Source of the DNA: Pseudomonas mohnii
GTDB lineage: Bacteria; Pseudomonadota; Gammaproteobacteria; Pseudomonadales; Pseudomonadaceae
Assembly (NCBI RefSeq): GCF_900105115.1
Contig: NZ_FNRV01000001.1
Location: forward strand, 1,612,001-1,676,000
DNA: 64,000 nucleotides
Direction: 5' to 3'
Below, piece by piece: positions 17,496 to 26,130 of this stretch (the first letter of the stretch is position 1; each line of letters opens with the position of its first letter). The notes below the pieces were generated by a model. That model was not told the origin of the DNA. It did no database searches and saw nothing but the letters and a program-made list of their open reading frames with translations. A program made the position numbers and the translations under genes.

Positions 17496-18785
17496 ATGCG
17501 CGAAGAGTTGAACCAAGGCCTGATCGACTTCCTCAAGGCCTCCCCCACCCCGTTCCATGCCACCGCCAGCCTTGTTCAGCGTCTGGAAGCAGCGGGCTAT
17601 CAGCGCCTCGACGAGCGCGAGCCATGGAATACCGAGACCAATGGCCGCTACTACGTCACCCGTAACGACTCTTCGATCGTCGCGATCAAGATGGGCCGCC
17701 ACTCGCCACTGCACGGCGGTATTCGCCTGGTGGGCGCCCACACGGACAGCCCTTGCCTGCGGGTCAAGCCGCAGCCGGAACTGCAGCGCCAGGGTTTCTG
17801 GCAGCTGGGTGTCGAAGTCTATGGCGGCGCACTGCTGGCCCCCTGGTTCGACCGTGACCTGTCCCTGGCTGGCCGCGTGACCTTCCGTCGCGACGGCAAG
17901 GTCGAGAGCCAGTTGATCGACTTCAAGGCACCGATTGCGATCATCCCGAACCTGGCCATTCACCTCAATCGCGAAGCCAACATGGGCTGGGCGATCAACG
18001 CCCAGACCGAGCTGCCGCCTGTGCTTGCACAATTTGCCGGCGACGAACGCGTGGATTTCCGCGCCGTGCTCACCGACCAGCTCGCCCGCGAACACGGTCT
18101 GAACGCCGACGTCGTGCTTGATTACGAGTTGAGTTTCTACGACACCCAAAGCGCCGCCGTCATCGGCCTGCATGGCGACTTCATCGCCGGCGCGCGCCTG
18201 GACAACCTGCTGTCGTGCTACGCCGGCCTGCAAGCGCTGCTCAACGCCGACACTGAAGAAACCTGCGTATTGGTCTGCAACGACCACGAAGAAGTGGGTT
18301 CCTGCTCGGCCTGCGGCGCCGATGGCCCGATGCTGGAGCAGACGCTGCGCCGCCTGCTGCCCGAAGGTGATGAATTCGTACGGACCATTCAGAAATCCCT
18401 GCTGGTCTCGGCTGACAACGCTCACGGCGTGCACCCGAACTACGCCGACAAGCATGACGCCAACCACGGCCCGAAACTCAACGCTGGCCCGGTGATCAAG
18501 GTCAACAGCAACCAGCGCTACGCCACCAACAGCGAAACCGCCGGGTTCTTCCGCCACCTGTGCATGGCCGAAGAAGTGCCAGTGCAAAGCTTCGTGGTGC
18601 GCAGCGACATGGGCTGCGGCTCAACCATCGGCCCGATCACCGCCAGCCACTTGGGGGTGCGCACCGTGGACATCGGCCTGCCGACCTTCGCCATGCACTC
18701 GATTCGCGAACTGTGCGGCAGCCATGACCTGGCACACCTGGTCAAAGTGCTGAGCGCGTTCTACGCCAGCCGCGAACTGCCGTAA
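17496..18785 (+). CDS. apeB: M18-family aspartyl aminopeptidase
   Basis: A 429-residue M18 metallopeptidase. Zinc-ligand blocks are visible: [13 protein letters not shown] near residue 80, [17 protein letters not shown] near 230, [18 protein letters not shown] near 265 (catalytic Glu pair in HEEVG) and [11 protein letters not shown] near 370. The family forms large cytoplasmic complexes that remove N-terminal acidic or other residues from peptides. Length is typical, with no signal peptide. Confidence 0.95.
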   Translation: MREELNQGLIDFLKASPTPFHATASLVQRLEAAGYQRLDEREPWNTETNGRYYVTRNDSSIVAIKMGRHSPLHGGIRLVGAHTDSPCLRVKPQPELQRQGFWQLGVEVYGGALLAPWFDRDLSLAGRVTFRRDGKVESQLIDFKAPIAIIPNLAIHLNREANMGWAINAQTELPPVLAQFAGDERVDFRAVLTDQLAREHGLNADVVLDYELSFYDTQSAAVIGLHGDFIAGARLDNLLSCYAGLQALLNADTEETCVLVCNDHEEVGSCSACGADGPMLEQTLRRLLPEGDEFVRTIQKSLLVSADNAHGVHPNYADKHDANHGPKLNAGPVIKVNSNQRYATNSETAGFFRHLCMAEEVPVQSFVVRSDMGCGSTIGPITASHLGVRTVDIGLPTFAMHSIRELCGSHDLAHLVKVLSAFYASRELP

Positions 18786-18798
18786 CCCCTGGAAAACG

Positions 18799-18860
18799 TC
18801 GCGGGCAAGCCCGCCCCCACAGGATTCGCATTCACCTGTGGGAGCGGGCTTGCCCGCGAT
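18799..18860. repeat. REP pair (GCGGGC type) after apeB
   Basis: Inverted doublet of GGGAGCGGGCTTGCCCGCGAT, the third REP sequence type of the window. Confidence 0.88.
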
Positions 18861-18978
18861 GACGCCAGCTCATTCAACGCAAAGTTCATGATTGCAGTGG
18901 TTCATTTCTGATACACATCATCCCGCCCCACCAAAAGCCACCTAAACTTTAACCATCGCTTTCGACAAGGCAGTCGCC

Positions 18979-19155
18979 ATGATCTCACTCTCTTCGTTCC
19001 ACGCCATGCTGATCCCGATTCTGACCGGGATGATTCTGCTGGCCGTCGGCTTCAATTTTCGCGACAAGAATCTCGGCGTGTTCGCCATGTGGATCGGTAT
19101 GCTCACCATCCTCGCCACCGTGGTGTTCAAGATCCTCGCCAAACTCAACGAATAA
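18979..19155 (+). CDS. 58-residue two-helix membrane microprotein
   Basis: ATG at 18979 to TAA at 19153-19155. The sequence starts MISLSSFHAMLIPILTG and has two hydrophobic helices (about residues 8-23 and 33-50) joined by a short charged loop FNFRDKN, ending KILAKLNE. Composition and codon use match a real small inner-membrane protein. It lies 77 bp upstream of the MscS-type channel and in the same direction, so it may be co-transcribed. I do not recognise a named family; an accessory role to the channel is only a guess. Confidence 0.65.
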   Translation: MISLSSFHAMLIPILTGMILLAVGFNFRDKNLGVFAMWIGMLTILATVVFKILAKLNE

Positions 19156-19232
19156 ATCCTCCCCCCGACTCGCATTGATTTTCGCGGGCTCGTACACTCG
19201 ATCGACCCGCTCACCCCGAGGTTGACCGCCTA

Positions 19233-21386
19233 GTGTTCGCTCGCCTGCTCGCCCTACCGTGCCTGTTCCTGCTCTGCCTCATGACGCTGCTGCCGATGGC
19301 GCCTGCCCAGGCGGTCGGTCTGCCAAGCCTGCTCAGCCCGGCGAAAACCCAGCCCGAGGCACAGGAACCCTTGGGGCAATCCTTGGACGAAGTGATCAAA
19401 TCACTGGAGAACGATCAGCAGCGAAACCAGCTACTGGCGGATCTGAAGAAGCTGCGCGACGCCGCGAAAAAGGCCCAACCCATCACCGAAGAGGGCGTGC
19501 TGGGCCTGATTGGCGGGACCCTGGCCAGTCTCGGAAAACAGTTTTCCGAAGCCGACAGCCCGATCACCCGTTGGTCCAACGAGTTCGACCTGGCCACGGA
19601 CGAACTGATGGCACTGGCGCTGCCGGCCAATGAATGGCTACCCATCGCTTTCGCCTTCGCCATGATCCTGATGGTCTGGAGCCTGCTGGCGGCAGCGCTG
19701 ATCTGGATCAGCCATCGGGTGCGCATGCGCTTCGGCCTCACCGAAGAACTGCCGCAACACCCCAAGGCCCTGGACATGCTGCGTTTCGCGTTGCGAAAAC
19801 TCGGCCCCTGGCTGATTGCCTTGGTCATCACGGTGTACATGAGCTACGCGCTACCCTCGTCGTTGGGCAAAAGCCTGGCCATGGTGCTGGCCTATGCGCT
19901 GGTGGTCGGCACCTGTTTTTCCGCGATCTGCGTGATCGCCTTTTCCTTGCTCGAAGGTCCGCACCGCCACCGCGCCTTGTACATCCTTCGGCATCAGGCC
20001 TTTCGGCCGTTGTGGCTGATCGGCAGCTTCGCCGCATTCGGTGAAGCGCTGAACGACCCACGACTGAGCGACAGCCTTGGCAGACATTTGGCGCACACCG
20101 CCGCGACGTCGGCCAATGTATTGGCCGCGCTGTCCACCGGCTTGTTTATCTTGCGATTCCGTCGGCCGATTGCCCACTTGATCCGCAATCAGCCGCTGTC
20201 CCGGCGCCTGACCCGCCGCGCCCTTAGCGATACCATCGAAATTCTTGGCACCTTCTGGTACGTGCCGGCACTGGTGCTGGTCGGGATTTCCCTGTTCGCC
20301 ACCTTTGTCTCGGCTGGCGATACCAGCACCGCACTGCGTCAGTCGCTGATCTGCACCGTGCTGCTGGTGCTGTGCATGGTGATCAACGGGCTGGTGCGCC
20401 GCCATGCCCTCAAGCCGCAACGCGGCGTGAAGCGCCACGCACTGTACTCGGAACGCCTGAACAGCTTTTTCTACACCCTCACCCACCTGTTGGTGTGGCT
20501 GGCGTTCATCGAACTCGGCCTGCGGGTCTGGGGCATGTCGCTGATCCGCTTCACTGAAGGCGAAGGCCATGAGATCAGCGTCAAACTGTTCAGCCTCGGT
20601 GGCACGCTGATCTTTGCCTGGCTGATCTGGATTCTCAGCGATACCGCCGTGCATCACGCCCTCACCCGCTCGCGCAAAGGCCTGGCCAATGCCCGTGCGC
20701 AAACGATGATGCCGCTGATTCGAAACGTGCTGTTCGTGGCAATCTTCATCATCGCGCTGATCGTCGCCCTGGCGAACATGGGCATGAATGTCACGCCGCT
20801 GCTGGCCGGTGCCGGCGTGATCGGCCTGGCGATCGGTTTCGGTGCCCAGTCGCTGGTGGCCGACCTGATCACCGGGCTGTTCATCATCATTGAAGACTCC
20901 CTGGCCATCGATGACTACGTCGACGTCGGCGGCCACATGGGGACGGTCGAAGGCCTGACCATTCGTACCGTGCGCCTGCGGGATATCGACGGCATCGTCC
21001 ACACCATTCCGTTCAGCGAAATCAAAAGCATCAAAAACTATTCACGGGAATTCGGCTACGCGATCTTCCGGGTCGCGGTGCCTGCGAGCATGGATATCGA
21101 CAACGCGATCAAACTGATGCGCGAGGTCGGCCAGAAAATGCGCACCGATCCGCTGCAACGGCGCGACATCTGGTCGCCGCTGGAGATTCAGGGTGTGGAA
21201 AGCTTCGAGTCCGGCAACGCGATTCTGCGCGCCCGCTTCAAGACCGCGCCGATCAAACAATGGGAAGTGTCCCGGGCATTCAATCTGTTGCTGAAACGGC
21301 ATCTGGATGAAGCCGGGATGGATCTGGCCACCCCGCGGATGAGCGTGCAGGTCATCACGGCCGGTGGTGGACCACAAAAGGAATGA
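19233..21386 (+). CDS. Large MscS-family mechanosensitive channel (YbiO-like)
   Basis: A 717-residue inner-membrane channel. A signal-like N-terminus (LLALPCLFLLCLMTLLP), a periplasmic coiled segment to about residue 130 and many membrane helices precede the MscS core. The pore helix and beta-domain are clear: LLAGAGVIGLAIGFGAQSLVADLITG, then DDYVDVGGHMGTVEGLTIRTVRLRDIDG and the FSEIKSIKNYSR segment. It should open under membrane tension and release osmolytes. Architecture and length resemble E. coli YbiO. GTG start at 19233. Confidence 0.9.
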   Translation: MFARLLALPCLFLLCLMTLLPMAPAQAVGLPSLLSPAKTQPEAQEPLGQSLDEVIKSLENDQQRNQLLADLKKLRDAAKKAQPITEEGVLGLIGGTLASLGKQFSEADSPITRWSNEFDLATDELMALALPANEWLPIAFAFAMILMVWSLLAAALIWISHRVRMRFGLTEELPQHPKALDMLRFALRKLGPWLIALVITVYMSYALPSSLGKSLAMVLAYALVVGTCFSAICVIAFSLLEGPHRHRALYILRHQAFRPLWLIGSFAAFGEALNDPRLSDSLGRHLAHTAATSANVLAALSTGLFILRFRRPIAHLIRNQPLSRRLTRRALSDTIEILGTFWYVPALVLVGISLFATFVSAGDTSTALRQSLICTVLLVLCMVINGLVRRHALKPQRGVKRHALYSERLNSFFYTLTHLLVWLAFIELGLRVWGMSLIRFTEGEGHEISVKLFSLGGTLIFAWLIWILSDTAVHHALTRSRKGLANARAQTMMPLIRNVLFVAIFIIALIVALANMGMNVTPLLAGAGVIGLAIGFGAQSLVADLITGLFIIIEDSLAIDDYVDVGGHMGTVEGLTIRTVRLRDIDGIVHTIPFSEIKSIKNYSREFGYAIFRVAVPASMDIDNAIKLMREVGQKMRTDPLQRRDIWSPLEIQGVESFESGNAILRARFKTAPIKQWEVSRAFNLLLKRHLDEAGMDLATPRMSVQVITAGGGPQKE

Positions 21387-21437
21387 ACGCGGCCGGTCCA
21401 GGGCTTGTCGCTTTAACCTTGCAGCTCGAGGCTACCC

Positions 21438-22154
21438 TTAGACCACATCCACCCCGACATGAATCGCATCATGTCGCCAGAACTCCAGATCGCAGTCGAT
21501 CAAGCGTTCATGCTGATCGTAATTGACCCGGGCGATGCGCAAGCCCGGGCTGCCCACCGAAACGCGCAAAGCCGCCGCCGCATCGGCCGACAACGCGGTC
21601 GGCACAATCTCGAAGCGCACCCGGCCATAGTGCAAATCGTAGTGTCGCGCGTACAGCTCGGTGATCGACTGATTCAGATCGAACGCCAGAATCCCCGGAA
21701 AATACTGCGGATTGAGGTAGTGCTCCACGTACAACACCAGCCGCCCATCGATACGCCGTGAGCGACAAATCTGAATCACGCTCGACAATGCCGGCAGTTG
21801 CAACCAGGCGCAGACCGCCGCGGATGCCGGCTGCAATCGCGCCGAAATCACTTCGGTAGACGGCACCCGCCCCTGGGCGCTGACCATCGCGTGAAAGTGA
21901 CTGCGCTGCATCAGGTTGTAGGCCAGACGCGGCGGCGAGACGAACCAGCCCCGTCGCTCTTCGCGGTAGATCTGCCCCTGGGCTTCCAGTTGCAACAAGG
22001 CCTCACGCACGGTGATCCGCGTGGTGCCGAACAACTCACTGAGTTTTCGCTCGGCCGGCAATTTGCTGCCTGGAGCCAATAGCCCGTGGTCGAGCTGCTC
22101 CTGAAGCACCTGGCCAATGGCTGTCACCGCTTTTGTTGCCTCGTCGCGCATCAA
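21438..22154 (-). CDS. GntR/HutC-family regulator with UTRA domain
   Basis: A 238-residue regulator. The N-terminal winged helix (residues about 10-75: LLAPGSKLPAERKLSELFGTTRITVREALLQLEAQG) is followed by a UTRA ligand-binding domain (STEVISARLQP, LYVEHYLNPQYFPG). It diverges from the transport operon at 22524. A CTGGACTAGACCAG palindrome sits 11 bp upstream of its own start (22165-22178), and a related site precedes the transport operon. HutC-family proteins commonly repress and are released by the substrate or a derivative. Confidence 0.93.
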   Translation of the reverse strand: MMRDEATKAVTAIGQVLQEQLDHGLLAPGSKLPAERKLSELFGTTRITVREALLQLEAQGQIYREERRGWFVSPPRLAYNLMQRSHFHAMVSAQGRVPSTEVISARLQPASAAVCAWLQLPALSSVIQICRSRRIDGRLVLYVEHYLNPQYFPGILAFDLNQSITELYARHYDLHYGRVRFEIVPTALSADAAAALRVSVGSPGLRIARVNYDQHERLIDCDLEFWRHDAIHVGVDVV

Positions 22155-22164
22155 TGTTACCTAT

Positions 22165-22178
22165 CTGGACTAGACCAG
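22165..22178. promoter_or_regulatory. HutC-type operator, regulator side
   Basis: CTGGACTAGACCAG has CTGG/CCAG arms around the TAGAC core typical of HutC-subfamily operators. It is immediately upstream of the regulator start and suits autorepression. Confidence 0.6.
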
Positions 22179-22450
22179 CACTGTTTCGGGGCGGAACCGC
22201 ACGACAAATCGGTTCAATCAACGTCCTGCAAGCGTAGGCAGTGCAGATGACTGAGAGATGACAACCTACCGAACGGTCATCTCAAACGTGAGCCAAGGGT
22301 CGATTGGAAACCTGCAATTCACCGGCCAAGTCCCCTGTGTAGCGGGCCCTTGCCCATGGTCTACGCTTACCGGGCACCCTCCAATACCGTGCGAATAAAA
22401 GTCTTGCAGGGCGACGAGCGACATCAAAGTGTCATCGAGCCCGCTTAAAT

Positions 22451-22466
22451 TGGCTCAGGTATTGCT
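22451..22466 (+). promoter_or_regulatory. Candidate sigma54 (-24/-12) promoter
   Basis: TGGCTCAGGTATTGCT matches the sigma54 pattern TGGCAC-N5-TTGC with correct GG-GC spacing. It would start transcription about 45 bp upstream of the binding-protein ATG. It overlaps the start of the second HutC-like site. No enhancer-binding site was identified, so this remains a sequence match only. Confidence 0.45.
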
Positions 22467-22478
22467 GACCTAGACCAA
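22465..22478. promoter_or_regulatory. HutC-type operator, transporter side
   Basis: CTGACCTAGACCAA matches the regulator-side operator at 11 of 14 positions and lies at the expected transcription start of the transport operon, 46 bp before the binding-protein start codon. Binding here would block initiation. Confidence 0.55.
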
Positions 22479-22523
22479 AACAATCGCAATCGCAGCGTTG
22501 AAAACGCCCATAGGAGCTTCGGA

Positions 22524-23588
22524 ATGAAACAGCTTTTCCTGGCATCACTGTTAGGCTCGACCATTGCCATGTGCACCGCCGCCATGGCGGCTGATGATTT
22601 GAAAACCCTTGAAGCCGCTGCGAAAGCGGAAGGCGCAGTGAATAGCGTCGGCATGCCCGATGACTGGGCCAACTGGAAAGGCACCTGGGCCGACCTGGCC
22701 AAGACTTATGGCCTCAAACACATCGACACCGACATGAGCTCGGCACAGGAAATCGCCAAGTTCGCTGCTGAAAAAGACAACGCCAGCGCCGACATCGGCG
22801 ACGTCGGTGCTGCCTTCGGCCCGATCGCGGTCAAGCAAGGCGTGGTGCAACCTTACAAACCGACGACCTGGGATCAGGTTCCGGACTGGGCCAAGGACAA
22901 GGACGGCAACTGGGCACTGGCCTACACCGGTTCCATCGCTTTTATCGTCAACAAGAAACTGCTGCACGGTTCCGATGTACCGACCAAGTGGTCCGACCTC
23001 AAGGATGGCAAATACAAGGTCTCAATCGGTGACGTGAGCACCGCCGCACAGGCCGCCAACGGCGTTCTGGCCGCCGCACTGGCCAATGGTGGTGACGAGA
23101 AAAACCTGCAACCTGCCCTGCTGATGTTTGCCGATATCGCCAAACAGGGTCGCCTGTCGATGGCTAACCCGACCATCGCGACCATGGAAAAAGGCGAAAT
23201 CGAAGTCGGCGTGGTCTGGGACTTCAACGGCCTGAGCTACAAAGCGAAGATGGCCAATCCGGATGACTACGAGGTGTTGATCCCGTCCGATGGCTCGGTG
23301 ATTTCCGGCTACACCACCATCATCAACAAATACGCCAAGAACCCGAACGCCGCCAAGCTGACCCGCGAATACATCTTCAGCGACGCCGGCCAAACCAACC
23401 TGGCGCGCGGCAACGCCCGTCCGATCCGTGCCGAACACGTGAAACTGCCGGAAGACGTGAAGGCCAAGCTGCTGCCTAACGAGCAGTACAAAAACGTCAC
23501 GCCGATCAAGGACGCGGATGCGTGGGAGAAGACTTCCAAGGCACTGCCGCAGAAGTGGAACGAAGAAGTCATTGTCGAAATGAAGTGA
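22524..23588 (+). CDS. ABC transporter periplasmic binding protein
   Basis: A 354-residue secreted protein. Residues 1-22 are a signal peptide ending CTAAMA. The mature part resembles family-1 extracellular binding proteins of the Fe(III)/spermidine/2-aminoethylphosphonate type (WADLAKTYGLKH near residue 55, WALAYTGSIAFIVNKK near 130, GYTTIINKYAKNPNAAKLTREYIFS near 265). It should deliver substrate to the permeases encoded downstream. An aminoethylphosphonate-like ligand is a hypothesis from neighbours and resemblance. Confidence 0.88.
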   Translation: MKQLFLASLLGSTIAMCTAAMAADDLKTLEAAAKAEGAVNSVGMPDDWANWKGTWADLAKTYGLKHIDTDMSSAQEIAKFAAEKDNASADIGDVGAAFGPIAVKQGVVQPYKPTTWDQVPDWAKDKDGNWALAYTGSIAFIVNKKLLHGSDVPTKWSDLKDGKYKVSIGDVSTAAQAANGVLAAALANGGDEKNLQPALLMFADIAKQGRLSMANPTIATMEKGEIEVGVVWDFNGLSYKAKMANPDDYEVLIPSDGSVISGYTTIINKYAKNPNAAKLTREYIFSDAGQTNLARGNARPIRAEHVKLPEDVKAKLLPNEQYKNVTPIKDADAWEKTSKALPQKWNEEVIVEMK

Positions 23589-23625
23589 TGCTGTAGCCCG
23601 CCAACTGACGGGCCAATGGAAATCC

Positions 23626-23647
23626 CTGTGGGAGCTCGCTCCCACAG
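23626..23647. repeat. REP-derived hairpin inside the transport operon
   Basis: CTGTGGGAGC and GCTCCCACAG form a perfect 10-bp stem with a 2-nt centre. It lies between the binding-protein stop and the hydrolase start. Such a hairpin can stabilise the upstream transcript and raise binding-protein levels relative to the permeases. Confidence 0.7.
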
Positions 23648-23694
23648 TGGACCAAGTGAGTTCCGATATCCCGTTTCACGGAGTCATCGCCCCT

Positions 23695-24501
23695 ATGAAG
23701 CACAACGTCATCCTTGTCGTGCTCGACGGCCTGAGCTACGAGGTTGCCCGGCATGCCATGGGGCACCTGCAGGCCTACGTCGGCGCAGGACGCGCAGCGC
23801 TCTACAAACTGGAGTGCGAGCTGCCGGCGCTGTCCCGACCGCTTTACGAATGCATCCTGACCGGCGTCACGCCGATCGACAGCGGCATCGTTCACAACAA
23901 CGTCTCGCGCCTGTCCAGCCAGCGCAGCATCTACCACTACGCCAGAGATGCCGGCCTGAAAACCGCTGCGGCGGCCTATCACTGGGTCAGCGAACTGTAT
24001 AACCGTTCCCCGTTCGTACCTGCCCGGGATCGTCATACCGACGACCCGGACCTGCCGATCCAGCACGGCCACTTCTACTGGAACGATCACTACCCCGACT
24101 CGCACCTGTTCGCCGATGCGGAAAACCTGCGCCTGCGCCACGCACCGAATTTTTTGCTGATCCACCCCATGAACATCGACGATGCCGGGCACAAGCACGG
24201 TCTCGACACCCCGCAGTACCGCAACAGCGCCCGTTCGGCCGACATCATCATCGCCGACTACCTGCAAGGCTGGCTCGACGCCGGATATCAGGTACTGGTG
24301 ACGGCGGACCACGGCATGAATAACGACCGATCCCATAACGGCCTGTTGCCCGAAGAACGCGAAGTGCCGCTGTTCGTGCTTGGCGATGCCTTCAGCTTTA
24401 ATGCCGACGCGGCGCCGAAACAGACGGACATTTGCGGCACGGTCTGCGAGCTGCTGGGCGTGCCCCATGACAAACCTGTGTGCCGGGAGTTGCTCAAGTG
24501 A
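23695..24501 (+). CDS. Alkaline-phosphatase-superfamily hydrolase (cytoplasmic)
   Basis: A 268-residue protein with the metal sites of the nucleotide pyrophosphatase/phosphodiesterase branch. LVVLDGLS gives the first Asp, PALSRPLYECILTG supplies a Ser nucleophile, HPMNIDDAGHKHG the Asp/His ligands, VTADHGMNND the DH pair and SHNG the last His. There is no signal peptide, so it acts on imported substrate. This superfamily also includes phosphonoacetate hydrolase. ATG 23695 with GGAG upstream is preferred to GTG/ATG positions in the hairpin. It sits between binding-protein and permease genes. Confidence 0.88.
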   Translation: MKHNVILVVLDGLSYEVARHAMGHLQAYVGAGRAALYKLECELPALSRPLYECILTGVTPIDSGIVHNNVSRLSSQRSIYHYARDAGLKTAAAAYHWVSELYNRSPFVPARDRHTDDPDLPIQHGHFYWNDHYPDSHLFADAENLRLRHAPNFLLIHPMNIDDAGHKHGLDTPQYRNSARSADIIIADYLQGWLDAGYQVLVTADHGMNNDRSHNGLLPEEREVPLFVLGDAFSFNADAAPKQTDICGTVCELLGVPHDKPVCRELLK

Positions 24502-25343
24502 ACGCCATGACTCGCGGCAAATGGCTGGCAGCCTTGTGCCTGGTGCCCTTCGCACTGTTCTTTATCGTGTTCGAAATCGCCCCGCTGGCATGGGTGATGA
24601 TCAACAGCCTGGAATCGGAAGAGTCCGGATGGGGCCTGGCCAACTTCACCAGGATCTTCAGCTCGAAGTTTTACCTGCAGGCGATCCAGTACAGCCTCGA
24701 GATCAGCTTCTGGTCCAGCGTATTCGGCATCATCATCGCGGTGCTCGGCGCTTATTCGCTGCGCAGGGTCGATTCGAAACTGCGCAACTTCGTCAACGCC
24801 TTCGCCAACATGACCAGCAACTTCGCCGGCGTGCCATTGGCCTTCGCGTTCATCATCCTGCTGGGCTTCAACGGCAGCTTCACCATCATGCTCAAGCAGG
24901 CGGGAATCATTCAGGATTTCAACCTGTATTCGAAAACCGGGCTGATCATCCTCTACACCTACTTCCAGATTCCCCTTGGCGTGCTGCTGCTCTACCCCGC
25001 CTTCGATGCCCTGCGCGAAGACTGGCGTGAGTCCGCTGAGCTGCTCGGGGCGAACGGCTGGCAGTTCTGGCGCCACATCGGCTTGCCAGTGCTGACCCCG
25101 GCGCTGCTCGGCACCTTCGTCATCCTGCTGGCCAACGCCCTCGGCGCCTATGCCACGGTGTACGCCCTGACCACCGGCAACTTCAACGTGTTGCCGATCC
25201 GTATCGCGGCGATGGTCTCGGGGGACATTTCCCTCGATCCGAACCTGGCCAGTGCCCTGGCCGTGGTGTTGGTGGCCTTGATGACCCTGGTGACCATCGT
25301 GCATCAGCTGCTGTTGAAGAGGAGCTACCATGTCTCGCGCTGA
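24498..25343 (+). CDS. ABC transporter permease 1
   Basis: A 281-residue permease with about six membrane helices and the EAA-like loop DALREDWRESAELLGANGWQ near residue 180, which contacts the ATPase. The GTG start at 24498 overlaps the hydrolase stop (GTGA) and has GGGAG 8 bp upstream; ATG 24507 is an alternative. The coupling to the hydrolase gene supports a shared substrate. It overlaps the second permease by 14 bp. Confidence 0.9.
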   Translation: MNAMTRGKWLAALCLVPFALFFIVFEIAPLAWVMINSLESEESGWGLANFTRIFSSKFYLQAIQYSLEISFWSSVFGIIIAVLGAYSLRRVDSKLRNFVNAFANMTSNFAGVPLAFAFIILLGFNGSFTIMLKQAGIIQDFNLYSKTGLIILYTYFQIPLGVLLLYPAFDALREDWRESAELLGANGWQFWRHIGLPVLTPALLGTFVILLANALGAYATVYALTTGNFNVLPIRIAAMVSGDISLDPNLASALAVVLVALMTLVTIVHQLLLKRSYHVSR

Positions 25344-26130
25344 ATTGGGCCCCGTCGGCATTTACCATCGGGTGGTGGTTTACCTGTTGTTCGCCATCCT
25401 GCTGCTGCCGCTGCTCGGCACGCTTGTCTATTCGATAGCCAGCAGTTGGTCGGCGACCATCTTGCCCAGCGGGTTCACCCTTAAATGGTACGTGCAGTTG
25501 TGGAGCGATCCACGTTTCCTGCACGCCTTCGGTCAGTCACTGCTGGTCTGCGTCGGCGCGCTGATCCTGTCGGTGGTGCTGATTCTGCCGCTGCTGTTCG
25601 TGGTGCATTACCACTTCCCGAAACTCGACGCGCTGATGAACATCCTGATCCTGCTGCCCTTCGCGGTGCCGCCGGTGGTGTCATCGGTCGGACTGCTGCA
25701 GCTCTATGGGTCCGGGCCGTTTGCGATGGTCGGCACGCCCTGGATTCTGATCGGTTGCTACTTCACCGTGGCGTTGCCGTTCATGTACCGGGCGATTACC
25801 AATAACCTGCAAGCGATCAACCTGCGCGACCTGATGGACGCCGCTCAACTGCTCGGTGCCAGCACCTTTCAAGCAGCGTTCCTGGTGGTGCTGCCGAACC
25901 TGCGCAAGGGCTTGATGGTGGCGTTGCTGCTGTCGTTCTCGTTCCTGTTCGGTGAGTTTGTGTTCGCCAACATCCTCGTCGGTACCCGCTACGAAACCCT
26001 GCAGGTGTACCTCAACAACATGCGTAACAGTAGCGGCCACTTCACCAGTGCGCTGGTGATCTCCTACTTCTTCTTCGTACTGGTTCTGACCTGGGCGGCC
26101 AATATCTTGAACAAGGACAAAAGCGAATGA
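25330..26130 (+). CDS. ABC transporter permease 2
   Basis: A 266-residue permease, about six helices, with the EAA-type loop LRDLMDAAQLLGASTFQAAFLVVLPNL near residue 165. It pairs with the 24498 gene product to form the membrane channel. It overlaps that gene by 14 bp and the ATPase gene by 4 bp (ATGA), indicating tight translational coupling and fixed stoichiometry. Confidence 0.92.
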   Translation: MSRAELGPVGIYHRVVVYLLFAILLLPLLGTLVYSIASSWSATILPSGFTLKWYVQLWSDPRFLHAFGQSLLVCVGALILSVVLILPLLFVVHYHFPKLDALMNILILLPFAVPPVVSSVGLLQLYGSGPFAMVGTPWILIGCYFTVALPFMYRAITNNLQAINLRDLMDAAQLLGASTFQAAFLVVLPNLRKGLMVALLLSFSFLFGEFVFANILVGTRYETLQVYLNNMRNSSGHFTSALVISYFFFVLVLTWAANILNKDKSE

